Assembly (NCBI GenBank): GCA_016795155.1
Contig: JAEUIE010000015.1
Span: 62,001 to 126,000 of the forward strand
Direction of reading: 5' to 3'
DNA length: 64,000 bases
DNA from: Planctomycetia bacterium
GTDB taxonomy: Bacteria > Planctomycetota > Planctomycetia > Gemmatales > HRBIN36
Position numbers and translations under genes: made by a program
Shown: positions 50,927 through 59,516 of the stretch, one piece after another
Position numbering within the stretch: position 1 is the stretch's first letter
Layout of the letters: each line of letters begins with the position of its first letter
The notes under the pieces: generated by a model
Databases searched by the model: none
What the model was told of the DNA's origin: nothing
Seen by the model: the letters and a program-made list of their open reading frames with translations, nothing else

Positions 50927-53242
50927 CTACTTACCCTGGCCATTCTGCTCGGAAACGCCACCAGGATGATAAGGCCTTTTGCAATGATGGGCTATGTCCT
51001 GATGAGAATAGCAGGAATGCTTGAATTCGCCCCTGGCGTAAAGTGGAGCTTGATCAAACCAGTGAGGCGATTCAGGATCTCCAGATTGACCAAATTGCAA
51101 AACCGTTCGGGCTTTGGGCGCTTCACTCAATTCAACCACGCTGACATAGGAATGTCCCGCTACGCCATAATTCCGTTTTTGTCCTTCTTGCGGTAAGGCA
51201 TAGAAGTTAAAGACGATGCCGAAGGTGCCCGGAGATCCAGCAACTGGCAAGCTGGGTTTATCGTCACGAAAAGCTCCTTTACCCTGCCCATCGATTTCTG
51301 AGCCATGAATACGTTGCAGGCGATTGATTTCCCCCCAGGCAACTTTCCAGGTGCCGAAATTCCTGGTCAGTTCACTGATCGTTGATTCCAAAGCACGGAT
51401 ACGGGGAGAGTTCAGCATGTCTCCCTTTTGTACCATCTGCATGGCACGTTGATAAGTCAAAGCAAAGAGCGTCATGGGCACGGAATCAATTGTGCTGGTG
51501 AAATTCCATTGTTTGAGCTGATCAATGGCGTCTTTCAGCTTGTTAGCGCGTTCAGGCTCATTTTTCAACAGAGTTTCCCATTCCTTGATGACCTCAGGCA
51601 CTCGTGTTTCTGCTTCAATGACTTTCGTATTGAAACCAGCTTTAGCCCATGACTCAAAATCAAATTTATTCGTGCTCTTGAGAATGCGTCGGGAAATACG
51701 TGCCCGACCATTGTCGCGATCACGTTCGCGAATCATGTATGGCGGGAACTGATTGCTCTTGGGGTTTTCATCAACTTCTCCCGCTGCTAATTCACTGGCA
51801 ATGGGAGTCGTTGTCAAAGGCTGTTGATTACAGTTCTGCAGGAAGCCACATTTGGGATTTTCCAGTTGAGGCAACTCTTCAAAGGCATGATAGCCTTGCC
51901 ATTCCGTTTCCGGGTTAGATCCATCAACGGGTTTGCTCCAATCAAACTTCAAAGAGCGTTTGGGGATAGCTCCGTTGTAAACATAAAAGATATTTCCGGC
52001 ATTATCGGCCACCATGGCATTGAACATGGGGATTTCGCAAGGCTTCATGGCCTCCTTGAATTCGGCAACACTTTTGGCTTTGCCCATGTTATACCATTCT
52101 TCCAGCCCGCCACTGCTTTCGAATTTCGCCAATCGCACCGCCAGCAGTTTGTTGTTCTTGCTGGCAACAATCGGACCGTGATGTGTCTTGGCAAAGCGGA
52201 ACTTCTGTTGTGTCACGCCCGTTCCTGTCTTGACCGATACAGTGTCTTCCCAGAACTGGATGGGTTTGCTTCCATCACCATACTGGTAATGATCAGGCTG
52301 ATCGGGCTTCAAAGTTATTTGATACAGATCAACAATATCTGGATCGTTGACCGTGTGACTCCAGGCAATATGGCCGTTGTACCCAATAGTGGGGCAAGGG
52401 GAACCAAAGAAGCATGCGCCAAGAAGATTCCAGCCTTCATCGCTCATCAAATGCCCTTCGTACCATTGTCCGGCGCCAAAAAAGGGTTGATGCGGGTTGA
52501 TGAACAGCATCGGTTTTCCCGTTTCGGACTTTTCCGGCCTGATGGCCCACATATTCGAACCAACATGCGTTGCATGCAAGGCAGCCTCGCTTTGCTCCGC
52601 TTCAATGGCAGCCATCACTTCCGGTTTCAATTCCAGGTTGGATGCTTTCGCCGGTTGGAACGACTTGAGTGCCTGGAGCACGTCAACTGACCGCAAACCG
52701 GATTTGTTGTAAATGAACAGTTGGTAGAGTGCGAATCGTCGGAAGGCAAGAGCATGCCAGGGTTCGAATTGTGTAATCACCCGGGGTTTGACATTCGGAT
52801 GCGTTGCCAGGAAATAATTCAGACCGTCTGCCGATGCCTGAATCATTTCTTTCGTTTTGGGAGAAGAAAGTTCATATTCCTTTTTGGAAATGGTAGTCAG
52901 TTCCAGTGCACGATTGAGTAAGTCATCAGGCAATGATTTTTCGCCATAGACTTCCGATGCTCTTCCCAGGGCACGGAGATAATTATCTTCAATTTGCCAG
53001 AAGTAATCTTCAGCCTGGGCATAGACGAAACCAAAGACCGTAGCAGCATCTGTCTTGCCGTTAACATGCGGTACACCATATGCGTCACGGGCTATGGTAA
53101 CCTGTGATGCGAGCTTGGCCCATCGGCTCTCAGCGCTTTTGTCGGCTGACTTGTCTGCATAGGCCTTACTTGTCTCCTGCAAAGACAGGCCTAGCACTGC
53201 GATGGTCATTCCAAGCAGAGTAAGGGAAAACGTTCGTTTCAT
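50927..53242 (-). CDS. Penicillin-acylase family Ntn hydrolase, exported
   Basis: A 771-residue precursor with a Sec signal (about 1-28). The alpha-chain region has RDAYGVPHV and GFVYAQAEDYFWQ, typical of penicillin G acylase-like enzymes. The processing site is HVGSNMWA: Ser229 would become the N-terminal nucleophile of the beta chain. Further family blocks are NPHQPFFGAGQW, GSPCPTIGYNGHIAWSHTVN, and near the end GSPGTFGIVFNF with a YVSVVELS-like strand. Natural roles may include cleavage of acyl-homoserine lactones or other amides; the substrate is not predictable. GGAG before the ATG supports the start. Acylases of this type are frequent in planctomycetes. Confidence 0.94.
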   Translation of the reverse strand: MKRTFSLTLLGMTIAVLGLSLQETSKAYADKSADKSAESRWAKLASQVTIARDAYGVPHVNGKTDAATVFGFVYAQAEDYFWQIEDNYLRALGRASEVYGEKSLPDDLLNRALELTTISKKEYELSSPKTKEMIQASADGLNYFLATHPNVKPRVITQFEPWHALAFRRFALYQLFIYNKSGLRSVDVLQALKSFQPAKASNLELKPEVMAAIEAEQSEAALHATHVGSNMWAIRPEKSETGKPMLFINPHQPFFGAGQWYEGHLMSDEGWNLLGACFFGSPCPTIGYNGHIAWSHTVNDPDIVDLYQITLKPDQPDHYQYGDGSKPIQFWEDTVSVKTGTGVTQQKFRFAKTHHGPIVASKNNKLLAVRLAKFESSGGLEEWYNMGKAKSVAEFKEAMKPCEIPMFNAMVADNAGNIFYVYNGAIPKRSLKFDWSKPVDGSNPETEWQGYHAFEELPQLENPKCGFLQNCNQQPLTTTPIASELAAGEVDENPKSNQFPPYMIRERDRDNGRARISRRILKSTNKFDFESWAKAGFNTKVIEAETRVPEVIKEWETLLKNEPERANKLKDAIDQLKQWNFTSTIDSVPMTLFALTYQRAMQMVQKGDMLNSPRIRALESTISELTRNFGTWKVAWGEINRLQRIHGSEIDGQGKGAFRDDKPSLPVAGSPGTFGIVFNFYALPQEGQKRNYGVAGHSYVSVVELSEAPKARTVLQFGQSGDPESPHWFDQAPLYARGEFKHSCYSHQDIAHHCKRPYHPGGVSEQNGQGK

Positions 53243-53380
53243 AAACGAGCTCCAGATACTTCATCGATATTAATGAGACACAGCGAATATAACTTTATTC
53301 CACTTCAAGTTCCAGTCTTTACTCGATACTAATGATGAAAATACTACGCAATCTAAAGTTTGTAGGTCGGTAGAATGTAT

Positions 53381-56300
53381 TCAATTTTTGCTTGTTGTTT
53401 TCGTTGCTGACCGCCATCGCAGATAACACCAGCGAATCAGGGGTGTAGTGTCAACAGTTAATGGACTGGCCGAAGGAGACAGCAGGTGGCTGATTAGGTA
53501 GTGATGCAAAGTCAAACCGATATCGTGTCGTTCATGCCAATAAGCATCCCCCAAATGATGATGGATTCTGGCAAGATATATTCGGTTGGCTTTGTCAGGC
53601 TTTTGGGCAAAGATTGACTGATAATGATTTAATGCATTAGCAAACAGTTCCCGTGACAGTTTACTCTCAACCTCGAGCAGGCACTTTCCGCATTCAGAAA
53701 GCAGATGTGCATAGTGTAACTTTGTTGCAGTATCCGTCATGGCCTCCTGCTGAACCTTTTGCAACATGGAAGCTGCACGAATGAGCTGTTGCCTGCCATC
53801 ATCCAGTTGATGAGTTTGCCTGAGTAAGTTGCCAAGAAGTAATTGATCCTGGATAAGAAATAATCTGTCTCTTGTGGTGCATTCTTGATGGTTTAAAATT
53901 TCATTTCTGATTGAAATTGCAGAATGGGTGGAATGAATGGAGGCAGACCAGAGCGATTTCTGCTGCTGCATCACTGCCAGCTTGTTGAAACTCGCAGCTA
54001 GATCCCGTTGATACGAAATCACTCCGGGGAAATCTCGTACCAGTTGTTCACGAGCCTTGAGCAAGCGTTGATGAGCATCGAATGCCTTTTCGAGCAATTT
54101 ATCCTGCTCATATTGCCGGGCTAATTGATACAGCTGTGAAGAATACAATTCCTGATTTTTTGCTTTTGCTGGCTGTTGTGCAATCAGCTTTTCGTTCAGC
54201 AACAAACCTTCTTCATATTGTTTGTCTGCTTCAGCGTACCGCTTGCATTTACGGAGTAGTCCGGCAAGTTTGAAATGGAGGAGTGCATAATCATAATAAT
54301 TCACTTCATGATTGGGAAATTCAGAGGCACAGTGTTTCCGAATTTGCAGTGCTTCCCGGTAGAGGAGTTCCGCCGGTTCAAAATATTGATGTGCTTCCAG
54401 TAGAGAGCCGAGAACATAGCGGTCAGCCGCAGCATTGTGCGTATAACCAGCAATCCCCGGATTGTCCTGGCGCAGCTTGTCATTCATTTCAATAGAAATG
54501 CGATAGTATTTTTCAGCTTCAACAATATCATTGGTTCTTGCAGAGAGCACACCCATTCGCCAGTAACTGCGGGCCAGTGCTTCGGGCAACTTGAGTAGCT
54601 TGTCGGGACGCTGATAAAGCTGTTTTCGCAATTCCAGTGCTTGCGTAATGAATTGGCGTGCCTCCTCGATACGGTTGGATTTCATCAGGAAATCGCCGTA
54701 ATCATCCAGAATCAGTGCCTGCTCCATGAGCAGCAGACTGTTTTCCGGTTGTATCCGCAAAGCTTTCTCAATAATATTAATGGCAAACTGATAGTCACGC
54801 TCAGCCTCATCCTTGCGCTGCTGGGCGCGGAGATTAAGTCCATTGTAAGTTAGTGCATTGCAGATAAATGCCATGGCTTCGATATGATCTGGCTGTGTTG
54901 TCAGTACCTGGTTGGCAACCCGTATCGCCTGCCGATAGATCAATTCTGATAGATCCCATTTTTCCATGTTTCGATAGACTTGAGCCAGTTTGCCATATAC
55001 TGCAGCGTATTCGAGAGTGATGTGCACAGGCGTATTCTGTCTGGTCTGGTTGCTCTCGTATAACGAAATAGATTGCTGAAACCTGGAAATAGCCTGCTTG
55101 TACTGGCCCAGACTGAAATGGATATGGCCGGCCTGGCATGCCAATCGTGCAGCTTCCAGTTGCAATGCTGGTGCGATCTGCGGATCGCGCAGCAATGCAT
55201 CATAATAATTCAAGGCATGTATCAGTTTCTCTCTGCCTTGTTTCTCAGTTCGGACATCATTTATCATCTCCTGTGCCAGTTGAACGTCATTCCGCAACAG
55301 TTCGTGATATTTGTTCAGCCAGGAAAGAGTTGCATCAGCCTGCACCGCACGATGATGGTTTTGATAGAGAATACCACTCAGACCCAATGTAATAGCAATC
55401 AGCAGTGCTGCCGCCAGCCCCGATACGACCGGATGACGTTTAATAGAACGCCAACTTCGCTCAATCCATGATACTGGGCGGGCATGAATGGGTTCATGCT
55501 TGAGAAAGCGTCTGAGATCTTCAGCTAGTTCCCTGGTTCCCGCATATCGCAAGGCTGGATCTTTCTGAAGGCATTTCATGCAGATGGTTTCGAGGTCCAG
55601 AGGCAGCTTGGGACGAATCTTTCGCAGTGGTAACGGTTCCTGGTGAGCTACCAGTTGCAAAGTATCGATATCTGTTTCACCACGATAGGGTGGATGCCCT
55701 GCCAGTAGTTCATAAAGAATGACGCCAAGGGCATGGATGTCTACAGATGGGCCTACGGTGTTCTTGCCTGATGTCTGTTCAGGTGCCATGTAGGCCGGGG
55801 TGCCAAGAATCGCCCCGGTTGCAGTATTGGTTTTCTCTCGTGCAAGTTTAGCGAGGCCAAAGTCAGTGATTTTAGGAGTGATCGTTTGAGTACACGTTGC
55901 GAAAACCGCAATGCTTCCGTTCTGCTGACTGTTATCATGCAACAGTATATTGGAAGGCTTGAGATCGCGATGCAATACTCCTTGCTGATGTGCGTAAGCG
56001 ACTGCCTCCGCCAGGCAGGCAACCCATTCCACAATCGTGGAAATAGGTGCCTGGTCTTTCTGTGTCCGTAACCACTCATTGAGCGTAATACCAGGACAAT
56101 AAGCGTAAACAATGTAGTTTACTGGTCCAACTTCTCCTGCCTCATGCACAGTTACAATATGTGGATATTGTAAGCCTGCAGCCACGCGGGCTTCGCGAAG
56201 AAATCTCTCTCGTAGTTCATCGTTTGTCAGTACATGGGAATGTGGCATTTTCAACGCGACAAGATTATCGAGTACTCGATCACGTGCCAGAAATACCACT

Positions 56301-56572
56301 CCGAAGCCACCACGTCCCAATTCGCGGATCAAGTCGAATTTGCCGAAGCGACAAGGCAACTGGTATTTGACTGTATTGGTAGGGAGGGGGGCTATTCTGG
56401 TCAGTTTGGAAGCAGGAGTATCATGGTTGCGTTTGCGCAGCCCATCCAGCATTTTCAAGCAGGCCAGTTGCTTGACTAGCCTGGGCTGGAGTTCTGATGA
56501 TTGAGGAACACCTTCACCCCGCGCAAGCTGTTCTTCCCATTGAGCTAACTGTTCGAGTTGTTGTTCATCCAT
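53381..56572 (-). CDS. Ser/Thr kinase with membrane helix and TPR domain
   Basis: A 1063-residue kinase of the planctomycete STK-TPR type. The kinase domain (about 80-360) has GRGGFGVVF, Lys108 in VALKMP, HRDLKPSN (Asp203), DFG (Asp237) and APEQ. A membrane helix (about 382-403) is followed by about 650 residues of tetratricopeptide-like repeats, such as LEAARLACQAGHIHFSLGQY, YGKLAQVYRNMEKW and YALLHFKLAGLLRKCKRY, placed outside the inner membrane. It starts 18 bases after the sigma factor stop on the same strand, which is the classic ECF-sigma/kinase pairing in this phylum; the kinase may regulate the sigma factor. No anti-sigma factor is present. Confidence 0.95.
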   Translation of the reverse strand: MDEQQLEQLAQWEEQLARGEGVPQSSELQPRLVKQLACLKMLDGLRKRNHDTPASKLTRIAPLPTNTVKYQLPCRFGKFDLIRELGRGGFGVVFLARDRVLDNLVALKMPHSHVLTNDELRERFLREARVAAGLQYPHIVTVHEAGEVGPVNYIVYAYCPGITLNEWLRTQKDQAPISTIVEWVACLAEAVAYAHQQGVLHRDLKPSNILLHDNSQQNGSIAVFATCTQTITPKITDFGLAKLAREKTNTATGAILGTPAYMAPEQTSGKNTVGPSVDIHALGVILYELLAGHPPYRGETDIDTLQLVAHQEPLPLRKIRPKLPLDLETICMKCLQKDPALRYAGTRELAEDLRRFLKHEPIHARPVSWIERSWRSIKRHPVVSGLAAALLIAITLGLSGILYQNHHRAVQADATLSWLNKYHELLRNDVQLAQEMINDVRTEKQGREKLIHALNYYDALLRDPQIAPALQLEAARLACQAGHIHFSLGQYKQAISRFQQSISLYESNQTRQNTPVHITLEYAAVYGKLAQVYRNMEKWDLSELIYRQAIRVANQVLTTQPDHIEAMAFICNALTYNGLNLRAQQRKDEAERDYQFAINIIEKALRIQPENSLLLMEQALILDDYGDFLMKSNRIEEARQFITQALELRKQLYQRPDKLLKLPEALARSYWRMGVLSARTNDIVEAEKYYRISIEMNDKLRQDNPGIAGYTHNAAADRYVLGSLLEAHQYFEPAELLYREALQIRKHCASEFPNHEVNYYDYALLHFKLAGLLRKCKRYAEADKQYEEGLLLNEKLIAQQPAKAKNQELYSSQLYQLARQYEQDKLLEKAFDAHQRLLKAREQLVRDFPGVISYQRDLAASFNKLAVMQQQKSLWSASIHSTHSAISIRNEILNHQECTTRDRLFLIQDQLLLGNLLRQTHQLDDGRQQLIRAASMLQKVQQEAMTDTATKLHYAHLLSECGKCLLEVESKLSRELFANALNHYQSIFAQKPDKANRIYLARIHHHLGDAYWHERHDIGLTLHHYLISHLLSPSASPLTVDTTPLIRWCYLRWRSATKTTSKN

Positions 56573-56590
56573 CGGGGCATTCCCGGAGTT

Positions 56591-57199
56591 TTACGGTGGT
56601 AGCTCCATTTCTTCCTGCAGTTTCTCAATCGCTCTGGCCCACAGTTTGCGCACGGCATTGGCGGTGCGATTCATTTTCAGGCCAACATCGTCGAACGATA
56701 ATCCTTCAATGTACCGCAGACGCAGGACCTGGGCATAGTCTTCAGGCAATCGTTCCATGGCAGCATAGAGCGCTTCCTCCTGTTCCCCTGCCATCATCTG
56801 CTTGCTGGGGCTGCTGCTCCCATCATCCAGCCAGGATCGTTCCTGCGCAAAAGAATCGGCAGGATGAATGGAGACTTCCCGCTGTGTGGATCGTTTGGCT
56901 GTGTGTACCCATTGCCTCCTGAAGTTGGCTACGTTATTGAGTAACATTCTCCGAAGCCATGCAAGTAACTCAGCCTCGGTTGTTCCGGAAAACCTGGAAA
57001 AATCCTGTTGGGCTTCCAGAAAAGTCTGCTGCACCAGGTCAGATGCACCGCCTTTGGCTCGGAGGCCTGCATCCAACTCGCGTTCTGCAACGTGCAGCAG
57101 ATAAGCTCGACAGGCTTCGAGTGCCTCACCCAGTGCAGCTTCTTCCCCTGCCCTGGCATGGTTCAACCAGTTGGTGAGCTTTTCACTGGAATCACTCAT
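56591..57199 (-). CDS. ECF sigma factor paired with a Ser/Thr kinase
   Basis: The 202-residue sigma factor has sigma2 (about 25-95: GASDLVQQTFLEAQ, LLAWLRRMLLNNVANFRRQW) and sigma4 (about 145-198: RLPEDYAQVLRLRYIEGLS, FDDVGLKMNRTANAVRKLW) with an Ala/Ser-rich linker. The sequence and its coupling with the downstream kinase resemble the STK-associated ECF groups of planctomycetes, where phosphorylation replaces anti-sigma release. Target promoters are unknown. The gap upstream, 164 bases to tdk, has no evident structure. Confidence 0.95.
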   Translation of the reverse strand: MSDSSEKLTNWLNHARAGEEAALGEALEACRAYLLHVAERELDAGLRAKGGASDLVQQTFLEAQQDFSRFSGTTEAELLAWLRRMLLNNVANFRRQWVHTAKRSTQREVSIHPADSFAQERSWLDDGSSSPSKQMMAGEQEEALYAAMERLPEDYAQVLRLRYIEGLSFDDVGLKMNRTANAVRKLWARAIEKLQEEMELPP

Positions 57200-57363
57200 A
57201 CTCTAAGCACCGTTTTTACCAATATAGGCCACGAAAATTCAATTATTAACACATTTTGTCCCCGGACGCTATTAGCTTGGTTGAATTCGTTGGGACAGCT
57301 TTTTCATCGCACTTTCTTCTCTTGACACCTCTGGGCATCTACATTTTATCACTGCCAGGGAAT

Positions 57364-57966
57364 TCAGCCTGCAACTGGTGTGCTGTTCACCCCGATACAA
57401 ATGCCAGTTTTCATGGATTCTGAAAAGTGTTTTCTACACAGTGAGATGTATCGCTCATTTCCGCCAATTTCTATCTGAGCACCATCCCTTTCTACATTTC
57501 CATCTGCCCGTACTCTGACCACCATGGTCGCCTTTTTACCACAACAACAGATGGTTTTTAACTCCACCAAAGTGTCGGACCAGGCAAGAAGTGCAGCACT
57601 GCCGGGAAACAACTCGCCCTGAAAATCGGTTCGTAGACCATAACACATGACAGGCAGGTTGAATTCATCTACCAATTGTGCGAGCTGCTTTACCTGGTAC
57701 TGTGTGAGAAACTGGGCTTCATCGACCAGAACACAGTCCACCTTCTTCCCGTTGCATAGATCGAGAAAGCTCGTTTCAGCATCAAAATGCAATGCATCCG
57801 CTCCAAAGCCAATACGTGAAGCAATTCGACCACCAGCTCGGTTATCTATTTTGGCAGTAAACAGCAAAGTTTTCATTCCCCGCTCACGATAATTGTGGCT
57901 GGCTTGAAGCAACGAAGTGGATTTACCTGCATTCATAGTTGAATAGTAAAAATAAAGCTTTGCCAT
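57364..57966 (-). CDS. tdk: Thymidine kinase (type II)
   Basis: The 200-residue TK converts thymidine to dTMP in salvage. The P-loop [10 protein letters not shown], the DEAQF catalytic block ([12 protein letters not shown]), [12 protein letters not shown], and the zinc lasso [12 protein letters not shown] with ISLCRKHF are all present. Length and layout match bacterial TK1-like enzymes. It is divergent from the PHP gene with a gap of about 105 bases, and has its own promoter region. Confidence 0.97.
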   Translation of the reverse strand: MAKLYFYYSTMNAGKSTSLLQASHNYRERGMKTLLFTAKIDNRAGGRIASRIGFGADALHFDAETSFLDLCNGKKVDCVLVDEAQFLTQYQVKQLAQLVDEFNLPVMCYGLRTDFQGELFPGSAALLAWSDTLVELKTICCCGKKATMVVRVRADGNVERDGAQIEIGGNERYISLCRKHFSESMKTGICIGVNSTPVAG

Positions 57967-58072
57967 TTCTGCTGGGTACTCCGGTGAAGGAATTGTATCT
58001 TAATCTTGCGGTGAGAATTCTATTCGGGAATTAATGTTCTGCATCCCTGCCCTTGATGGACCGTTTCGTGCA

Positions 58073-59419
58073 ATGAGAATCATGCTCATCCTTTCAATCT
58101 GTTGTATTCTTATTGGCAGCACGAATGCAGAACCCCCTTCTCGCAAGTACTCCAATGTTGAACGATTGAAGTTGGAACGACTTACAGCAGTACATGAAAG
58201 TGTGACTGCCTTCAAGCAGAAACGCAGAGTGATTCCTCCGATCAAAGGTTTCAACGACTATAAGTGCATATTCCACGCACATGCAGAAGATTCAACCCAC
58301 ACTGGCGGCACTCTGCCTGAAATGTTGCAGGAAGCCAAAAAAGCTGGCATCCATGCCATCTTCCTGTCTGATCATTTTCGACCACCCAGAGATTTTATCG
58401 ATGGCAGATGGCGGGGTATGAAGGATGGAGTGTTGTTTGTTCCGGGTTCGGAAGCGCGAGGCTTTCTCCTTTATCCATCGAAATCGATCTTGCCCCGTAT
58501 GGACTTAAAAGCTGCTGAACTGGTTGAAACCGTTATCAACACGGAAGATGGACTGATCTTCCTGTCGCATATCGAAGAACGGCCTGAACATTCGATGGCT
58601 GGTTTAACTGGTCTGGAGATTTACAATCGCCACTGGGATGCCAAGCGGGATATGGCATCACTCCTGAGTGTTGCATTGAAACTGACCGATCCTCAATCAC
58701 TGCAGGAACTGGAAAAGGCTCTGGAACTTTATCCCGATGAGTTGTTTGCATTTCAATGCGATTATCCAGATGTGTATCTCAAAAAATGGGATGCGGAAAC
58801 ATTGTCGAAGCGATTGACTGGTGTTGCTGCCAATGATTGTCATCATAATCAGATTATGCTCGTCAAAATACTGGATGAGAAGACGGTACTCCTGGGCACC
58901 AATGTCGATCTGGACAAGGATATGCGAAAGATCAGTGTCGAACTGCGGCCCGGACTGAAAAGCATGATGGCAGGAAAGAAACCTGGCGACATTGTAGCAA
59001 AGATCGATCTCGATCCCTATCACCGTTCATTCAAAAATAGTGCAACGCACATACTTGCCCCCTCTCTCGATGAAACAACATTAAGAAAGGCATTGAAAGC
59101 TGGGCATGTCTATGTCTCACACGATTGGATGTGCGATACAACTGGTTTTCAATTCACCCTGCAAAACGGTAAAGGGGAAATGCAAGCCATCATGGGTGAT
59201 GAAACTAAATATACGCCTGGCAAACGGCTGGTGGCTGAATTGCCTGCACAAGCATTAGTTAGAATCATTCGCAATGGAAAAGAACTGCAGAAAGTGGAAG
59301 GCAAGGTTCAAATCAGCATCCCGATCGACCAGCCGGGTGTTTACCGTCTGGAAGCCTGGCTGAAGCTCGATGACGAATACAGGCCGTGGATATATTCGAA
59401 CCCCATCTATGTGAAATAA
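58073..59419 (+). CDS. Exported PHP-domain metallohydrolase
   Basis: A 448-residue protein starting at the ATG at 58073, so that it begins with a Sec signal (MRIMLILSICCILIGSTNA); a frame from 58034 would put 13 residues before it. The PHP domain shows the metal motifs FHAHAEDSTHTGG, LSDHFRPP, GSEARGF, FLSHIEERP and NDCHHNQ. The C-terminal 110 residues form a beta-sandwich-like tail (LRKALKAGHVYVSHDWMCD, IDQPGVYRLEAWLKL). Likely a phosphoesterase; the substrate is unknown. It is divergent from tdk. Confidence 0.88.
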   Translation: MRIMLILSICCILIGSTNAEPPSRKYSNVERLKLERLTAVHESVTAFKQKRRVIPPIKGFNDYKCIFHAHAEDSTHTGGTLPEMLQEAKKAGIHAIFLSDHFRPPRDFIDGRWRGMKDGVLFVPGSEARGFLLYPSKSILPRMDLKAAELVETVINTEDGLIFLSHIEERPEHSMAGLTGLEIYNRHWDAKRDMASLLSVALKLTDPQSLQELEKALELYPDELFAFQCDYPDVYLKKWDAETLSKRLTGVAANDCHHNQIMLVKILDEKTVLLGTNVDLDKDMRKISVELRPGLKSMMAGKKPGDIVAKIDLDPYHRSFKNSATHILAPSLDETTLRKALKAGHVYVSHDWMCDTTGFQFTLQNGKGEMQAIMGDETKYTPGKRLVAELPAQALVRIIRNGKELQKVEGKVQISIPIDQPGVYRLEAWLKLDDEYRPWIYSNPIYVK

Positions 59420-59516
59420 TCCACAGTCTGCATTGCAAGCCTTCAAAACTGCTTGACCTGAAAGCAGGCATCCATCACAATGGCAGTCTGCCTGTTCCCC
59501 GCCTTTTGAAGAAGTT

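Noticed and set aside
51824-52690. 288-codon plus-strand frame antisense to the acylase gene
   Set aside because: It is a mirror of the acylase frame: the acylase motifs are clear on the minus strand, and the antisense product has no recognisable domain and a coding-unlike composition.
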